From the NCBI GenBank assembly GCA_902490365.1, contig CABUDQ010000048.1, positions 1 through 14,933 on the forward strand: a DNA stretch of 14,933 bases. Reading direction: 5' to 3'. Positions 1 through 6,505 of the stretch are shown in pieces; the first letter of the stretch is position 1, and the number at the start of each line of letters is the position of its first letter. A model generated the notes under the pieces. It searched no databases. It was not told where the DNA came from and was given only the letters and a program-made list of their open reading frames with translations. The position numbers and the translations under genes are program-made. The DNA is from an uncultured Collinsella sp. GTDB taxonomy: Bacteria; Actinomycetota; Coriobacteriia; Coriobacteriales; Coriobacteriaceae.

Positions 1-32
1 AATTATGCCTTCGAAATATGTATTGATACATT

Positions 33-746
33 ATGAGAAGAAAAATTTATTGTCGCTTTGCTATTTCCAAGGAGGAGGAGGCCAAGGCCGAGCGCATGGC
101 GAACATCGAGCGCGCCATCAAGCTTCTTGACCTCAAGCCCAAGATGGAGCAGAAGGAAATGTCCGACCTGCTCGGCATGCGCCTCCGCGAGCTCGATGGT
201 CTGATGGCCGAGGCCGAGGCTGCCGATCTGGTCGGCCGCATCGACGACGCCGAGGGCGATATGCGCAAGATCGTCGTCTTCGCTGCCGAGGATGCCGCTG
301 AGGGCCTGGTCGAGCTTGCCAACAAGAAGGAGAAGCTCCTGCCCGAGCTTTCTTACGAGGAGGCCACCGAGTTGATGGCCGCTCTCGATAAGGTTATCGC
401 TCCGCTCGTCGCCATGGGCCTGGACGAGGACCGCGGTCCTCGCGGTGGCCGTGACGATCGCGGTGGCCGTGGCGGCGACCGTGGTGGCCGCGGTGGCTTT
501 GGCGATCGCGGTGGCCGCGGCGGTGACCGTGGCGGTCGCGGTGGCGATCGTGGCGGCCGTGGCGGCTTTGGTGACCGTGGCGGCGACCGTGGCGGTCGCG
601 GCGGCTTCGGCGGCAACCGTGGTGGCTATGGCGACCGCGGTGGCAACCGTGGCGGCTTCGGCGGCAACCGTGGTAACGACCGCGGCGGTCGCGGTGGCGA
701 TCGTGGCGGCCGCAACGGTGGCGGCTTCCGCGGCAACCGTTTCTAG
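33..746 (+). CDS. Winged-helix-like protein with C-terminal RGG-repeat tail
   Basis: Product of 237 residues. Residues about 22-125 are helical and charged and have the look of a MarR-like winged helix: a helix-turn-helix-like stretch around QKEMSDLLGMRLRELDGLM followed by a wing-like segment DLVGRIDDAEGDMRKIVVF. From about residue 134 to the end the protein is almost only Arg, Gly, Asp, Phe and Asn in RGG, DRGG and GGFG units, an RGG box of the kind that binds RNA. The role is therefore probably nucleic-acid binding, but no specific function can be assigned. The start is uncertain. ATG 33 is the first possible one (an in-frame TGA lies at 24-26) but has no Shine-Dalgarno site. ATG 96, preceded by purine-rich AAGGAGGAGG at 69-78 and AAGG at 84-87, would give 216 residues. 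The repeated GGC/CGT codons create false open frames on both strands. Confidence 0.8.
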   Translation: MRRKIYCRFAISKEEEAKAERMANIERAIKLLDLKPKMEQKEMSDLLGMRLRELDGLMAEAEAADLVGRIDDAEGDMRKIVVFAAEDAAEGLVELANKKEKLLPELSYEEATELMAALDKVIAPLVAMGLDEDRGPRGGRDDRGGRGGDRGGRGGFGDRGGRGGDRGGRGGDRGGRGGFGDRGGDRGGRGGFGGNRGGYGDRGGNRGGFGGNRGNDRGGRGGDRGGRNGGGFRGNRF

Positions 747-750
747 GTTA

Positions 751-778
751 GTTACGCCGTTCTACCGAACGGCGTAAC
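751..778 (+). terminator. Perfect 12-bp hairpin after the RGG gene
   Basis: Arms 751-762 (GTTACGCCGTTC) and 767-778 pair perfectly around a 4-base loop, five bases past the stop codon. No T-run follows, so it may act as a 3'-end stabiliser or work with the next hairpin rather than as a complete intrinsic terminator. Confidence 0.6.
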
Positions 779-789
779 AGCTCGACGCT

Positions 790-891
790 GCGCACCCACC
801 AGAGCGACAACTTGTCATTCAAAGAGGACGGCATGACCAGAAGGTCTATGCCGTCCTCTTTTCATGCCAATTTGTTCGCTCTGGTGGGCGC
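790..891. repeat. Nested inverted repeat (cruciform-like)
   Basis: Outer arms 795-807 (CCCACCAGAGCGA) and 876-888 are a perfect 13-bp inverted repeat, extended by GCG/CGC at 790-792 and 889-891 after a 2-base bulge. The inner hairpin 821-861 sits inside it. It may be a mobile repeat or a structured RNA; the sequence alone does not decide. Confidence 0.6.
821..862. terminator. Strong 14-bp hairpin terminator between convergent genes
   Basis: AAAGAGGACGGCAT (821-834) pairs perfectly with 848-861 around a 13-base loop. The plus strand runs out in CTCTTTTC, and the A-rich left flank gives a weaker T-run on the minus strand. It can terminate the RGG gene and perhaps read-through from pdxT. Confidence 0.65.
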
Positions 892-920
892 TCGCTGCCG
901 TTGCCAAAACATCGGGATAC

Positions 921-999
921 TCATTGGGGACAGACTTAAATGAGTAGTCATTGGGGATGTTCTTGTTTGGCTAGTCGTTTAAGGACGTCCCCAACGACT
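921..999. repeat. REP-like hairpin with TCATTGGGGA repeats
   Basis: TCATTGGGGA occurs at 921-930 and again at 948-957. The second copy begins an imperfect hairpin whose arms are 946-964 and 981-999 (AGTCATTGGGGATGT against ACGTCCCCAACGACT, with two non-Watson-Crick positions in that stretch). Small size, imperfect palindrome and GGGG-rich foot resemble REP elements mobilised by REP-associated transposases; no transposase lies in the window. Confidence 0.5.
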
Positions 1000-1008
1000 G
1001 CATAACGT

Positions 1009-1072
1009 GAGAGTGGATAATTTCCCGGTTTGGGCCTGTATTCGAGCTCAAAGTGGGAGATTATCCACTCTC
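1009..1072. repeat. 64-base near-perfect hairpin downstream of pdxT
   Basis: Arms 1009-1026 (GAGAGTGGATAATTTCCC) and 1055-1072 pair over 18 bp with one G-T pair, and an inner stem 1029-1035/1046-1052 continues it. It lies 43 bases past the pdxT stop codon, so it could end pdxT transcription, but there is no T-run. Length and regularity suggest a dispersed repeat. Confidence 0.55.
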
Positions 1073-1114
1073 GTCTATTAAGTGTCCGAAAATCCGCGCT
1101 CGTTTCGATTCCGC

Positions 1115-1702
1115 CTACATTTGTAGGAACAGTTCGTGGAGGCGGGTGTCTTCGTCGAGTTCGGGGTGGAAGGTTACGCCGAGCTGGTTGTCTTGGCGGG
1201 CAGCGACGATGCGGCCATCGACCTCTGCCAGGGCCTTGGCGTCGCCGTGGACCTCGATGATGCGGGGCGCGCGGATAAACGTCAGCGGCACTTCACCGTC
1301 GATGCCGGCGACAGATCCTTGAGTGCGAAAGCTGCCGAGCTGTCTGCCATAGGCATTGCGCTCGACGAGCACATCCATGGTTGCCAGGCGCGGCGTCCCC
1401 TTATCGTCGTGGGCAGCAAGGTCGCGCGCCAGCAGAATCAAGCCGGCGCAAGTTCCCAATACAGGCATACCTTCAGCGATGCGGCTTCGAAGTCCGTCGA
1501 GCATGCCAAGCTCGGCAAGCAGCTTCCCTTGAACGGTGGACTCGCCGCCGGGGAGGACCAGACGGTCAAAGTTCTGCTTCAAATCAGCCGCCTGCCTCAG
1601 CTTAATACAACGTGCGCCCAGCTCGGACAGCCTCGCCTCGTGCTCGGCAAAAGCACCTTGGACCGCCAGCACGGCGACCGTTTGGTCTGCGTAATCGCTC
1701 AT
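1115..1702 (-). CDS. pdxT: Pyridoxal 5'-phosphate synthase glutaminase subunit PdxT
   Basis: Class I glutamine amidotransferase subunit of the DXP-independent vitamin B6 pathway. It hydrolyses glutamine and channels ammonia to PdxS. The product has 195 residues, the family's normal length. The catalytic triad is visible: Cys85 in GTCAG, and His179 and Glu181 in FHPEL. The family motif LPGGES lies near residues 50-54. AAAGGA lies just upstream of the start codon at an acceptable spacing. It follows pdxS after 20 bases, so the two are almost certainly one transcript. Cytosolic; forms the large PdxS/PdxT complex. Confidence 0.96.
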   Translation of the reverse strand: MSDYADQTVAVLAVQGAFAEHEARLSELGARCIKLRQAADLKQNFDRLVLPGGESTVQGKLLAELGMLDGLRSRIAEGMPVLGTCAGLILLARDLAAHDDKGTPRLATMDVLVERNAYGRQLGSFRTQGSVAGIDGEVPLTFIRAPRIIEVHGDAKALAEVDGRIVAARQDNQLGVTFHPELDEDTRLHELFLQM

Positions 1703-1722
1703 GTGCGATCCTTTCTGCCGGA

Positions 1723-2613
1723 CTAGCGTCCGCGCTCCTCCATGATGATCTCGATCTCGTCAGCGTTGATACCGACCATGGCCTCGCCCAGGCCCTCCGA
1801 AAGCTCGGCGATGAGTTTGGCGTCGGTGAAGTTTGCCACGGCCTTGACAATGGCGGCTGCGCGCTTGGCGGGGTCGCCGCTCTTAAAGATGCCCGAGCCG
1901 ACAAAGACACCTTCGGCGCCCAGCTGCATCATCAGCGCGGCGTCGGCGGGGGTCGCTACGCCGCCGGCGGCAAAGTTCACGACGGGGAGCTTGCCCGTGG
2001 CATGGACCTCGCGGACCAGCTCGACCGGCACCTGCAGTTGCTTGGCTGCCTCAAAGAGCTCGTCGTCACGCAGGGCAACAACGTCGCGGATCTGCTTTTG
2101 GATCTTGCGCATATGGCGCACGGCCTGGACCACGTCGCCCGTGCCCGGCTCGCCCTTGGTGCGGATCATCGTGGCGCCTTCGGCAACACGGCGCAGTGCC
2201 TCGCCCAGATCACGGGCACCGCAGACAAAGGGCACGTCAAACTGGGTTTTGTCGATGTGGTAGACGTCGTCGGCGGGGGAGAGAACCTCGGACTCGTCGA
2301 TGTAGTCGATCTCGATGGCCTGCAGGATCTGCGCCTCAACAATGTGGCCGATGCGGCACTTGGCCATGACAGGGATGGAGACGGCCTCTTGAATGCCCTT
2401 GATCATCTTGGGGTCACTCATGCGCGACACGCCGCCGGCGGCGCGGATGTCGGCTGGAATGCGCTCGAGTGCCATGACGGCACAGGCGCCCGCCTCTTCG
2501 GCGATGCGTGCCTGCTCGGGCGTGGTGACGTCCATGATGACGCCGCCCTTGAGCATCTGCGCGAGCTCGCGGTTGAGTTTAACGCGATCGGCCTTGCTGG
2601 TCTGTTCTGCCAT
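1723..2613 (-). CDS. pdxS: Pyridoxal 5'-phosphate synthase subunit PdxS
   Basis: Synthase subunit that builds PLP from ribose 5-phosphate, glyceraldehyde 3-phosphate and the ammonia from PdxT. The product has 296 residues, close to the 294 of the Bacillus enzyme. The key residues sit in their expected motifs: Asp28 in VIMDV, Lys85 in PVMAKCRIGH and Lys153 in RTKGEPGTG, all shifted by four relative to Bacillus Asp24, Lys81 and Lys149. Start chosen at 2613 (MAEQTSKADR) because AAGGGAG lies 5-6 bases upstream on the minus strand; an upstream in-frame ATG at 2640 has no ribosome binding site. First gene of the pdxS-pdxT operon, divergent from the MocR-type regulator. Confidence 0.97.
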   Translation of the reverse strand: MAEQTSKADRVKLNRELAQMLKGGVIMDVTTPEQARIAEEAGACAVMALERIPADIRAAGGVSRMSDPKMIKGIQEAVSIPVMAKCRIGHIVEAQILQAIEIDYIDESEVLSPADDVYHIDKTQFDVPFVCGARDLGEALRRVAEGATMIRTKGEPGTGDVVQAVRHMRKIQKQIRDVVALRDDELFEAAKQLQVPVELVREVHATGKLPVVNFAAGGVATPADAALMMQLGAEGVFVGSGIFKSGDPAKRAAAIVKAVANFTDAKLIAELSEGLGEAMVGINADEIEIIMEERGR

Positions 2614-2758
2614 GGTTGCTCCCTTGGTTGGCATGTGCATTGCTTGACGGAATATCCTATCGGGGAGCTGGGCATGGCGAAATACTCAGTTTTCAAGATA
2701 ATAACAAGGTCAGACTAATACCAGATTGAATGACTCGATAAGGTCAGGTGACAAACTC
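2614..2758. promoter_or_regulatory. Divergent pdxS/pdxR control region
   Basis: This AT-richer gap holds both divergent promoters. AAGGTCAG occurs twice in the same orientation, at 2706-2713 and 2740-2747, start points 34 bp apart. MocR-type regulators commonly bind paired direct repeats, so these are candidate PdxR operators. The second copy lies just before ATG 2759, which would let PdxR affect its own expression. No convincing -35/-10 pair was identified. Confidence 0.35.
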
Positions 2759-4198
2759 ATGCTTGACTATAATTTGGAAAACCGCGGCGAAGCATCGCTC
2801 TATGAGTATATTTACCAGCAAATTCGAGATGATATCGTAGCTGGACGTATTGCGGCGGGGGAACATCTTCCGTCTAAGCGCGCCTTTGCCAGCCATCTGG
2901 GAATCAGTGTCATTACCATCGAGAATGCATATAGCCAGCTACTTGCCGAGGGCTATATTTGCTCAATGCCGCGTCGTGGCTACTACGCTTGCGAGCTTCC
3001 GGATGCACCGGTTTTGGCTTCGGCTGCGGAGGGCATCGACCGAGATGCCGTCTCTGCGGGCCCCAGTGCGCGTGATGTCAACGGACAGGTCGAGCGATTC
3101 GATGCGCTTTCTCCTTCCGCTTTGGAGGCGGCGCGGCTTTGGCAAAGCGCGCTGCGGGCGACGCTGGCATCTGAAGATGAACGCGAAATCTTTTCGACTG
3201 CGCCGGCACAGGGCACCGCTCGGCTACGACGCGCAATCGCTCGCCATCTGCGCGGGACACGGGGCATGAATGTTAATCCCGACAACATCGTCATCGGTGC
3301 GGGCGCCCAGCTGCTCGATACCATGTTGGTTCAGTTGCTTGGAGCCGACAAGGTGTATGCCGTTGAAGATCCGGGCTATTTGCGCCTGACGCGCATCTAT
3401 CAGGCTATGGGCTGCGAAGTTCGACATATCCCGTTGGATGATGAGGGCGTGGACTTGAGCGTTCTGCAGAAAGCCGGGGCCGATGTCCTTCACCTGATGC
3501 CGTCCCATCAGTATCCGACCGGCCTTGTGACGAGCATTGCGCGTCGCTATGCGCTGCTGAGCTGGGCCGCCGAGCGACCAGGTCGGTATCTCATCGAAGA
3601 TGACTTTGATTGTGAGTTTCGCCTTGCCGGCAAGCCGATTCCCGCGCTCGCGTCGATCGATGCCGCCCAGTCGGTTATCTACACCAACACGTTTTCGAAG
3701 AGCCTGTCATCGGCGTTGCGTCTAGCGTACATGGTGTTGCCCGATGAGCTAATGGAGCGGTTTAGGCACAACCTTGGTTTTTACGCCTCGTCGGTGAGCT
3801 CTGTTGACCAGGTCGCTTTGGCTCGTTTGCTGGAATCGGGTGATTACGAGCGACATGTGAACCGCGTGCGTGTTCGTGCTCGCGAGGCGCGTGATGGCCT
3901 GGCGGCGCTTGTGCGGAAGACATTTCCGGCAGGAGAGGTCTCGATCGAGCATGCAGACGCGGGCCTTTACTGCATCGTGGTTGCGGAGCGTGGCGCGGGC
4001 GGAAGCTCTTTTACGCGGGCACTTATGCACTCGAATATCCCTTATATCGATATCGGTGACTGCTTTTGGTGTGCCGATGGCGCATCTGTCCCTAAAAACT
4101 TGGCTCGAATCCTTGTCCAGTATGACGATTTGAGTCCAAATGCGCTAAACACCCTGGAATCACAGCTAATGGGGGTGCCCTCTAGCCTAAGTGAGTAG
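2759..4198 (+). CDS. pdxR: MocR-family (GntR/aminotransferase) regulator, probable PdxR
   Basis: PLP-binding transcription factor of 479 residues. It has an N-terminal GntR winged helix (about residues 10-75, with LPSKRAFASHLGIS and IENAYSQLLAEGYI), a linker, then a fold-type I aminotransferase domain. The PLP-lysine is probably Lys314 in NTFSKSLSSALRL, and EDDFDCEF matches the conserved D-x-EF segment. Divergence from pdxS strongly suggests it senses PLP and controls pdxST. I chose ATG 2759, with AGGTG 8 bases upstream, over TTG 2726, which adds 11 residues and has no ribosome site. The last codons, Leu-Ser-Glu and TAG, lie inside the repeat element that starts at 4187, so the native C-terminus may have been changed by its insertion. 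Confidence 0.9.
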   Translation: MLDYNLENRGEASLYEYIYQQIRDDIVAGRIAAGEHLPSKRAFASHLGISVITIENAYSQLLAEGYICSMPRRGYYACELPDAPVLASAAEGIDRDAVSAGPSARDVNGQVERFDALSPSALEAARLWQSALRATLASEDEREIFSTAPAQGTARLRRAIARHLRGTRGMNVNPDNIVIGAGAQLLDTMLVQLLGADKVYAVEDPGYLRLTRIYQAMGCEVRHIPLDDEGVDLSVLQKAGADVLHLMPSHQYPTGLVTSIARRYALLSWAAERPGRYLIEDDFDCEFRLAGKPIPALASIDAAQSVIYTNTFSKSLSSALRLAYMVLPDELMERFRHNLGFYASSVSSVDQVALARLLESGDYERHVNRVRVRAREARDGLAALVRKTFPAGEVSIEHADAGLYCIVVAERGAGGSSFTRALMHSNIPYIDIGDCFWCADGASVPKNLARILVQYDDLSPNALNTLESQLMGVPSSLSE

Positions 4199-4307
4199 AC
4201 TTTTGGCGTTATGCCGACCAGACCGTTTTGCAGCAAGTCGTCTACCTGCGGCTTTGCAAGACAAGATGGCCTGCCTGCTCGGGAGTTTCCAAAAAGCCTA
4301 CTCACTT
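4187..4307. repeat. 121-bp inverted-repeat-ended element, copy A
   Basis: A MITE-like element. The left end AAGTGAGTAGACTTTTGG (from 4189) is matched by the reverse complement of the right end CCAAAAAGCCTACTCACTT, with one extra T. It aligns without gaps to copy B at 5607-5727 with about 27 mismatches in 121 positions (about 78% identity), in the same orientation. The first 12 bases hold stop codons in all three forward frames and provide the pdxR stop codon. No transposase lies inside it. Confidence 0.85.
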
Positions 4308-4490
4308 GCTGTGCAAAGCTTCCGCATGAGAGAAATAGCGGGTTTTCAACAGGACTCCGTCCAGTTCTTGGCAAGCTTTTGGCCAGTTGGGGAAGGATGT
4401 TGAAAACTCGGCAGTCCGTTCGGCGCCATTTTTGGTGCGTTCGCGCCAATGCGTGACTGACTGGGTTGAAATTCGTGTTTTCCTGTGCCT
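4308..4490. other. Leader between element copy A and the nuclease-like gene
   Basis: No gene is seen here. A perfect 10-bp inverted repeat, GTTTTCAACA at 4342-4351 and TGTTGAAAAC at 4398-4407, encloses 46 bases. A small hairpin GCGCCA-TTTT-TGGTGC follows near 4424-4439. These could be operator or RNA structure for the downstream gene. No clear promoter or Shine-Dalgarno site was found. Confidence 0.4.
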
Positions 4491-5618
4491 ATGAAAGATC
4501 TACTTTGTGATATATCGGCTTTTAGGTACTGGCGTTTGCCTCCTCAAGTCCGCGCTTTGTGTCCGCCTCTTCCACGACCGGAAGAAGACCGGCAGCGATA
4601 TGATCTCGCCCGCAACCCGACGGCTAAGGTTGCGCTCGGCTTTCCGTTGTATACGTTGGTTCGAACGAGAAACAAGCGGACTTGCCCTGCCGGCATGAGG
4701 CAGCGGCTGTTTCTTGGTGAGCTTCCCGGGGAATCTGTGCTGGAAACGGAGCATGGATTTTTGGTTACGTCTCCTCTGCTGACGGCATTCATCATGTCGC
4801 GCCATCTGACGGATCTTCAGCTTCTTTTTGTGTTGGCGGAGATGTGCGGTTTGTTTGCGGTGTGCGCTCTGCCGGCGGCACTTGAGGCGGAGCTTACGCG
4901 TGCAATTGATTCGGGCGCGATTTCGACAACGTTCGGTTGGGTGCGCTGCCCGTCCGAGGATGGCGCCGCCTCAAATTTATGGCGTCGAGACGCTTTGGTT
5001 TTGGGCGGAGACCTTGACCGTTTTTGTTCAGATGTTTACGGGATGCGTTACGGCAAGCGATTTATGGCGGTGTCGCGTTTCGTTCCGCTGGGCGCCGCAT
5101 CGCCCTTTGAGGTCGAGGCGTATTTGTTGCTTGGACTGCCGCGAGCCCTGGGAGGCGAAGGGTTTTGTGGCATAGAGCTCAATGTCGAAGTGACGCTAAG
5201 CACAAGTGCTCGAGCGATTGTGGGAAAGTCCCGTGTATATATCGACCTACTTCTGTCTTCGCCGGACGGCAGGCAACAGGTGGCCATTGAATGTCAGGGA
5301 AAGGCCTCGCACGGACGCGCAGGGGATGGCTTGCGTGACGCTGACCGCATGACGGCTCTTCAGGCCATGGGCTACGATGTGCTTCTCCTGACACACAGAC
5401 AGATATCCGATGAGGGTAGATTCCACGCGATCGTTAAGGCCGTATGCAGGATGCTCGATGCTGAATATCGTGATAAAAGCTCAGATGAGCAAAGGGCTGA
5501 GACATTACTCCGGTCTGAACTATTCGTTGACTGGACAAAATTGGGAGTAATTGACGGAAAGATGCCCGTTAGACACAAAACAGCTCGATCGTGGACGGCT
5601 GCGGTTCTAAGTGAGTAG
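4491..5618 (+). CDS. Uncharacterised protein with PD-(D/E)XK (DUF559/Vsr-like) C-terminal domain
   Basis: Product of 375 residues, with no full-length family that I can name. The N-terminal half (opening with DISAFRYWRLPPQV) is unassigned; it recalls AbiEi-type proteins only vaguely. The C-terminal part, about residues 205-320, carries a nuclease-fold pattern: Glu207 in SPFE, Asp252 in YIDLLL, Glu267-x-Gln269 in IECQGK, His274, then an Asp-x-x-Arg and MGYDVLLLT. DUF559 and Vsr-type endonucleases share this order (E, D, E-x-Q/K, H, D-x-x-R, GY-V). The role is unknown; defence or DNA processing is only an inference. ATG 4491 is chosen over GTG 4485, and neither has a clear ribosome site. The gene stands alone between two copies of a repeat element, and its Leu-Ser-Glu-stop end is made by copy B. 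Confidence 0.75.
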   Translation: MKDLLCDISAFRYWRLPPQVRALCPPLPRPEEDRQRYDLARNPTAKVALGFPLYTLVRTRNKRTCPAGMRQRLFLGELPGESVLETEHGFLVTSPLLTAFIMSRHLTDLQLLFVLAEMCGLFAVCALPAALEAELTRAIDSGAISTTFGWVRCPSEDGAASNLWRRDALVLGGDLDRFCSDVYGMRYGKRFMAVSRFVPLGAASPFEVEAYLLLGLPRALGGEGFCGIELNVEVTLSTSARAIVGKSRVYIDLLLSSPDGRQQVAIECQGKASHGRAGDGLRDADRMTALQAMGYDVLLLTHRQISDEGRFHAIVKAVCRMLDAEYRDKSSDEQRAETLLRSELFVDWTKLGVIDGKMPVRHKTARSWTAAVLSE

Positions 5619-5727
5619 GCTTTTGGCACTTTGGCGACCAGGCCGTTTTGAAACAAGTCATTTACCTGCGACTTTATAAAGCAATACGGATGGTCTGCTC
5701 GGCAAGTTTCGAAAAGTCTACTCACTT
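5607..5727. repeat. 121-bp inverted-repeat-ended element, copy B
   Basis: Direct-orientation partner of copy A. Here the ends are cleaner: CTAAGTGAGTAGGCTTTT (5607-5624) pairs with AAAAGTCTACTCACTTAG (5712-5729) over 18 positions with a single G-T pair. It supplies the stop codon of the upstream nuclease-like gene. Because the right end also reads CTAAGTGAGTAG on the minus strand, it stops translation in all frames from that side as well. Confidence 0.85.
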
Positions 5728-5794
5728 AGTTTTTGACGAGAAACCGATGCCGAAGATAGCTCTATTTCAGGGCGTTAACGAGTCCTCGAGACAC

Positions 5795-5826
5795 AAAAAG
5801 GCCCGAACCAATACGGTCCGGGCCTT
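5795..5826 (-). terminator. Intrinsic terminator of the rubrerythrin gene
   Basis: On the minus strand AAGGCCCG (5826-5819) pairs with CGGGCCTT (5805-5798), extended by ACC/GGT after one mismatch, and a run of five T follows (5799-5795). It begins 35 bases past the rubrerythrin stop codon. Confidence 0.85.
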
Positions 5827-5860
5827 CTTCGAGCTAGAGGTTATGTCTCAGGCAGTTGGC

Positions 5861-6421
5861 TTAGCCAAAGTAGCGCTTGAGCAGACCGGCGAAAGCCTTG
5901 CCGTGGCGAGCCTCGTCGCGAGCCATCTCGTGCACGGTGTCGTGGATGGCATCGAGACCAGCGGCCTTGGCGCGCTTGGCAAGATCGGTCTTGCCGGCGG
6001 TGGCGCCATTCTCGGCCTCAACGCGCATCTCGAGGTTCTTCTTGGTGGAGTCGGTCACGACCTCGCCCAGGAGCTCGGCGAACTTGGCGGCGTGCTCGGC
6101 CTCCTCGTGGGCAGCCTTCTCCCAGTACAGGCCGATCTCGGGATAACCCTCGCGATGAGCGACGCGAGCCATGGCCAGGTACATACCGACCTCGGAGCAC
6201 TCGCCCTCAAAGTTGGCGCGCAGGTCGGCAACGATATCCTCGGAGACGCCCTCCATCTTGGCGACGCCCACAACGTGCTCGGCAGCCCACTCGAGCTGGC
6301 CCTCCTCCTGCTTCAGGAAACGAGAACCGGGAACGCCGCACTGGGGGCACTTGAAATCCTCGGGCAGCTGGTCGCCGTCGAACTCTTCCACATAACCGCA
6401 AACGGGGCAAACAAACTTCAT
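5861..6421 (-). CDS. Reverse-type rubrerythrin
   Basis: Non-haem iron peroxidase that reduces hydrogen peroxide in the cytosol of anaerobes, taking electrons through its rubredoxin-like centre. The product has 186 residues. The domain order is the reverse of classic rubrerythrin: a rubredoxin-type centre first (Cys5, Cys8, Cys25, Cys28 in CPVCG and CPQCG), then a four-helix ferritin-like diiron domain with the ligand motifs EGECSE, HEEAEH and DEARH. Start MKFVCPVCGY at 6421 is supported by AAAGGA upstream at normal spacing; a longer in-frame start at 6526 would add 35 residues unlike the family. Single-gene unit with its own promoter and terminator, divergent from the alcohol dehydrogenase operon. 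Confidence 0.95.
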   Translation of the reverse strand: MKFVCPVCGYVEEFDGDQLPEDFKCPQCGVPGSRFLKQEEGQLEWAAEHVVGVAKMEGVSEDIVADLRANFEGECSEVGMYLAMARVAHREGYPEIGLYWEKAAHEEAEHAAKFAELLGEVVTDSTKKNLEMRVEAENGATAGKTDLAKRAKAAGLDAIHDTVHEMARDEARHGKAFAGLLKRYFG

Positions 6422-6505
6422 GATTCGATCCTTTCGATCGATGGCGATGGAGCGCTCGTCCGGTCCCGTAAGGGCCCTCTCCGGACGTGCGTCTTGACGA
6501 GTTCT

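Noticed and set aside
353..777. Pro/Arg-rich minus-strand and Ala/Val-rich plus-strand frames over the RGG repeats
   Set aside because: Low-complexity products of reading GGC/CGT repeats in other frames.
1136..1726. Plus-strand open frame opposite pdxT
   Set aside because: Antisense shadow of pdxT with no recognisable domain.
1612..2718. Long plus-strand open frame (368 codons) opposite pdxS
   Set aside because: It is the antisense shadow of pdxS, whose catalytic residues and length are all correct.
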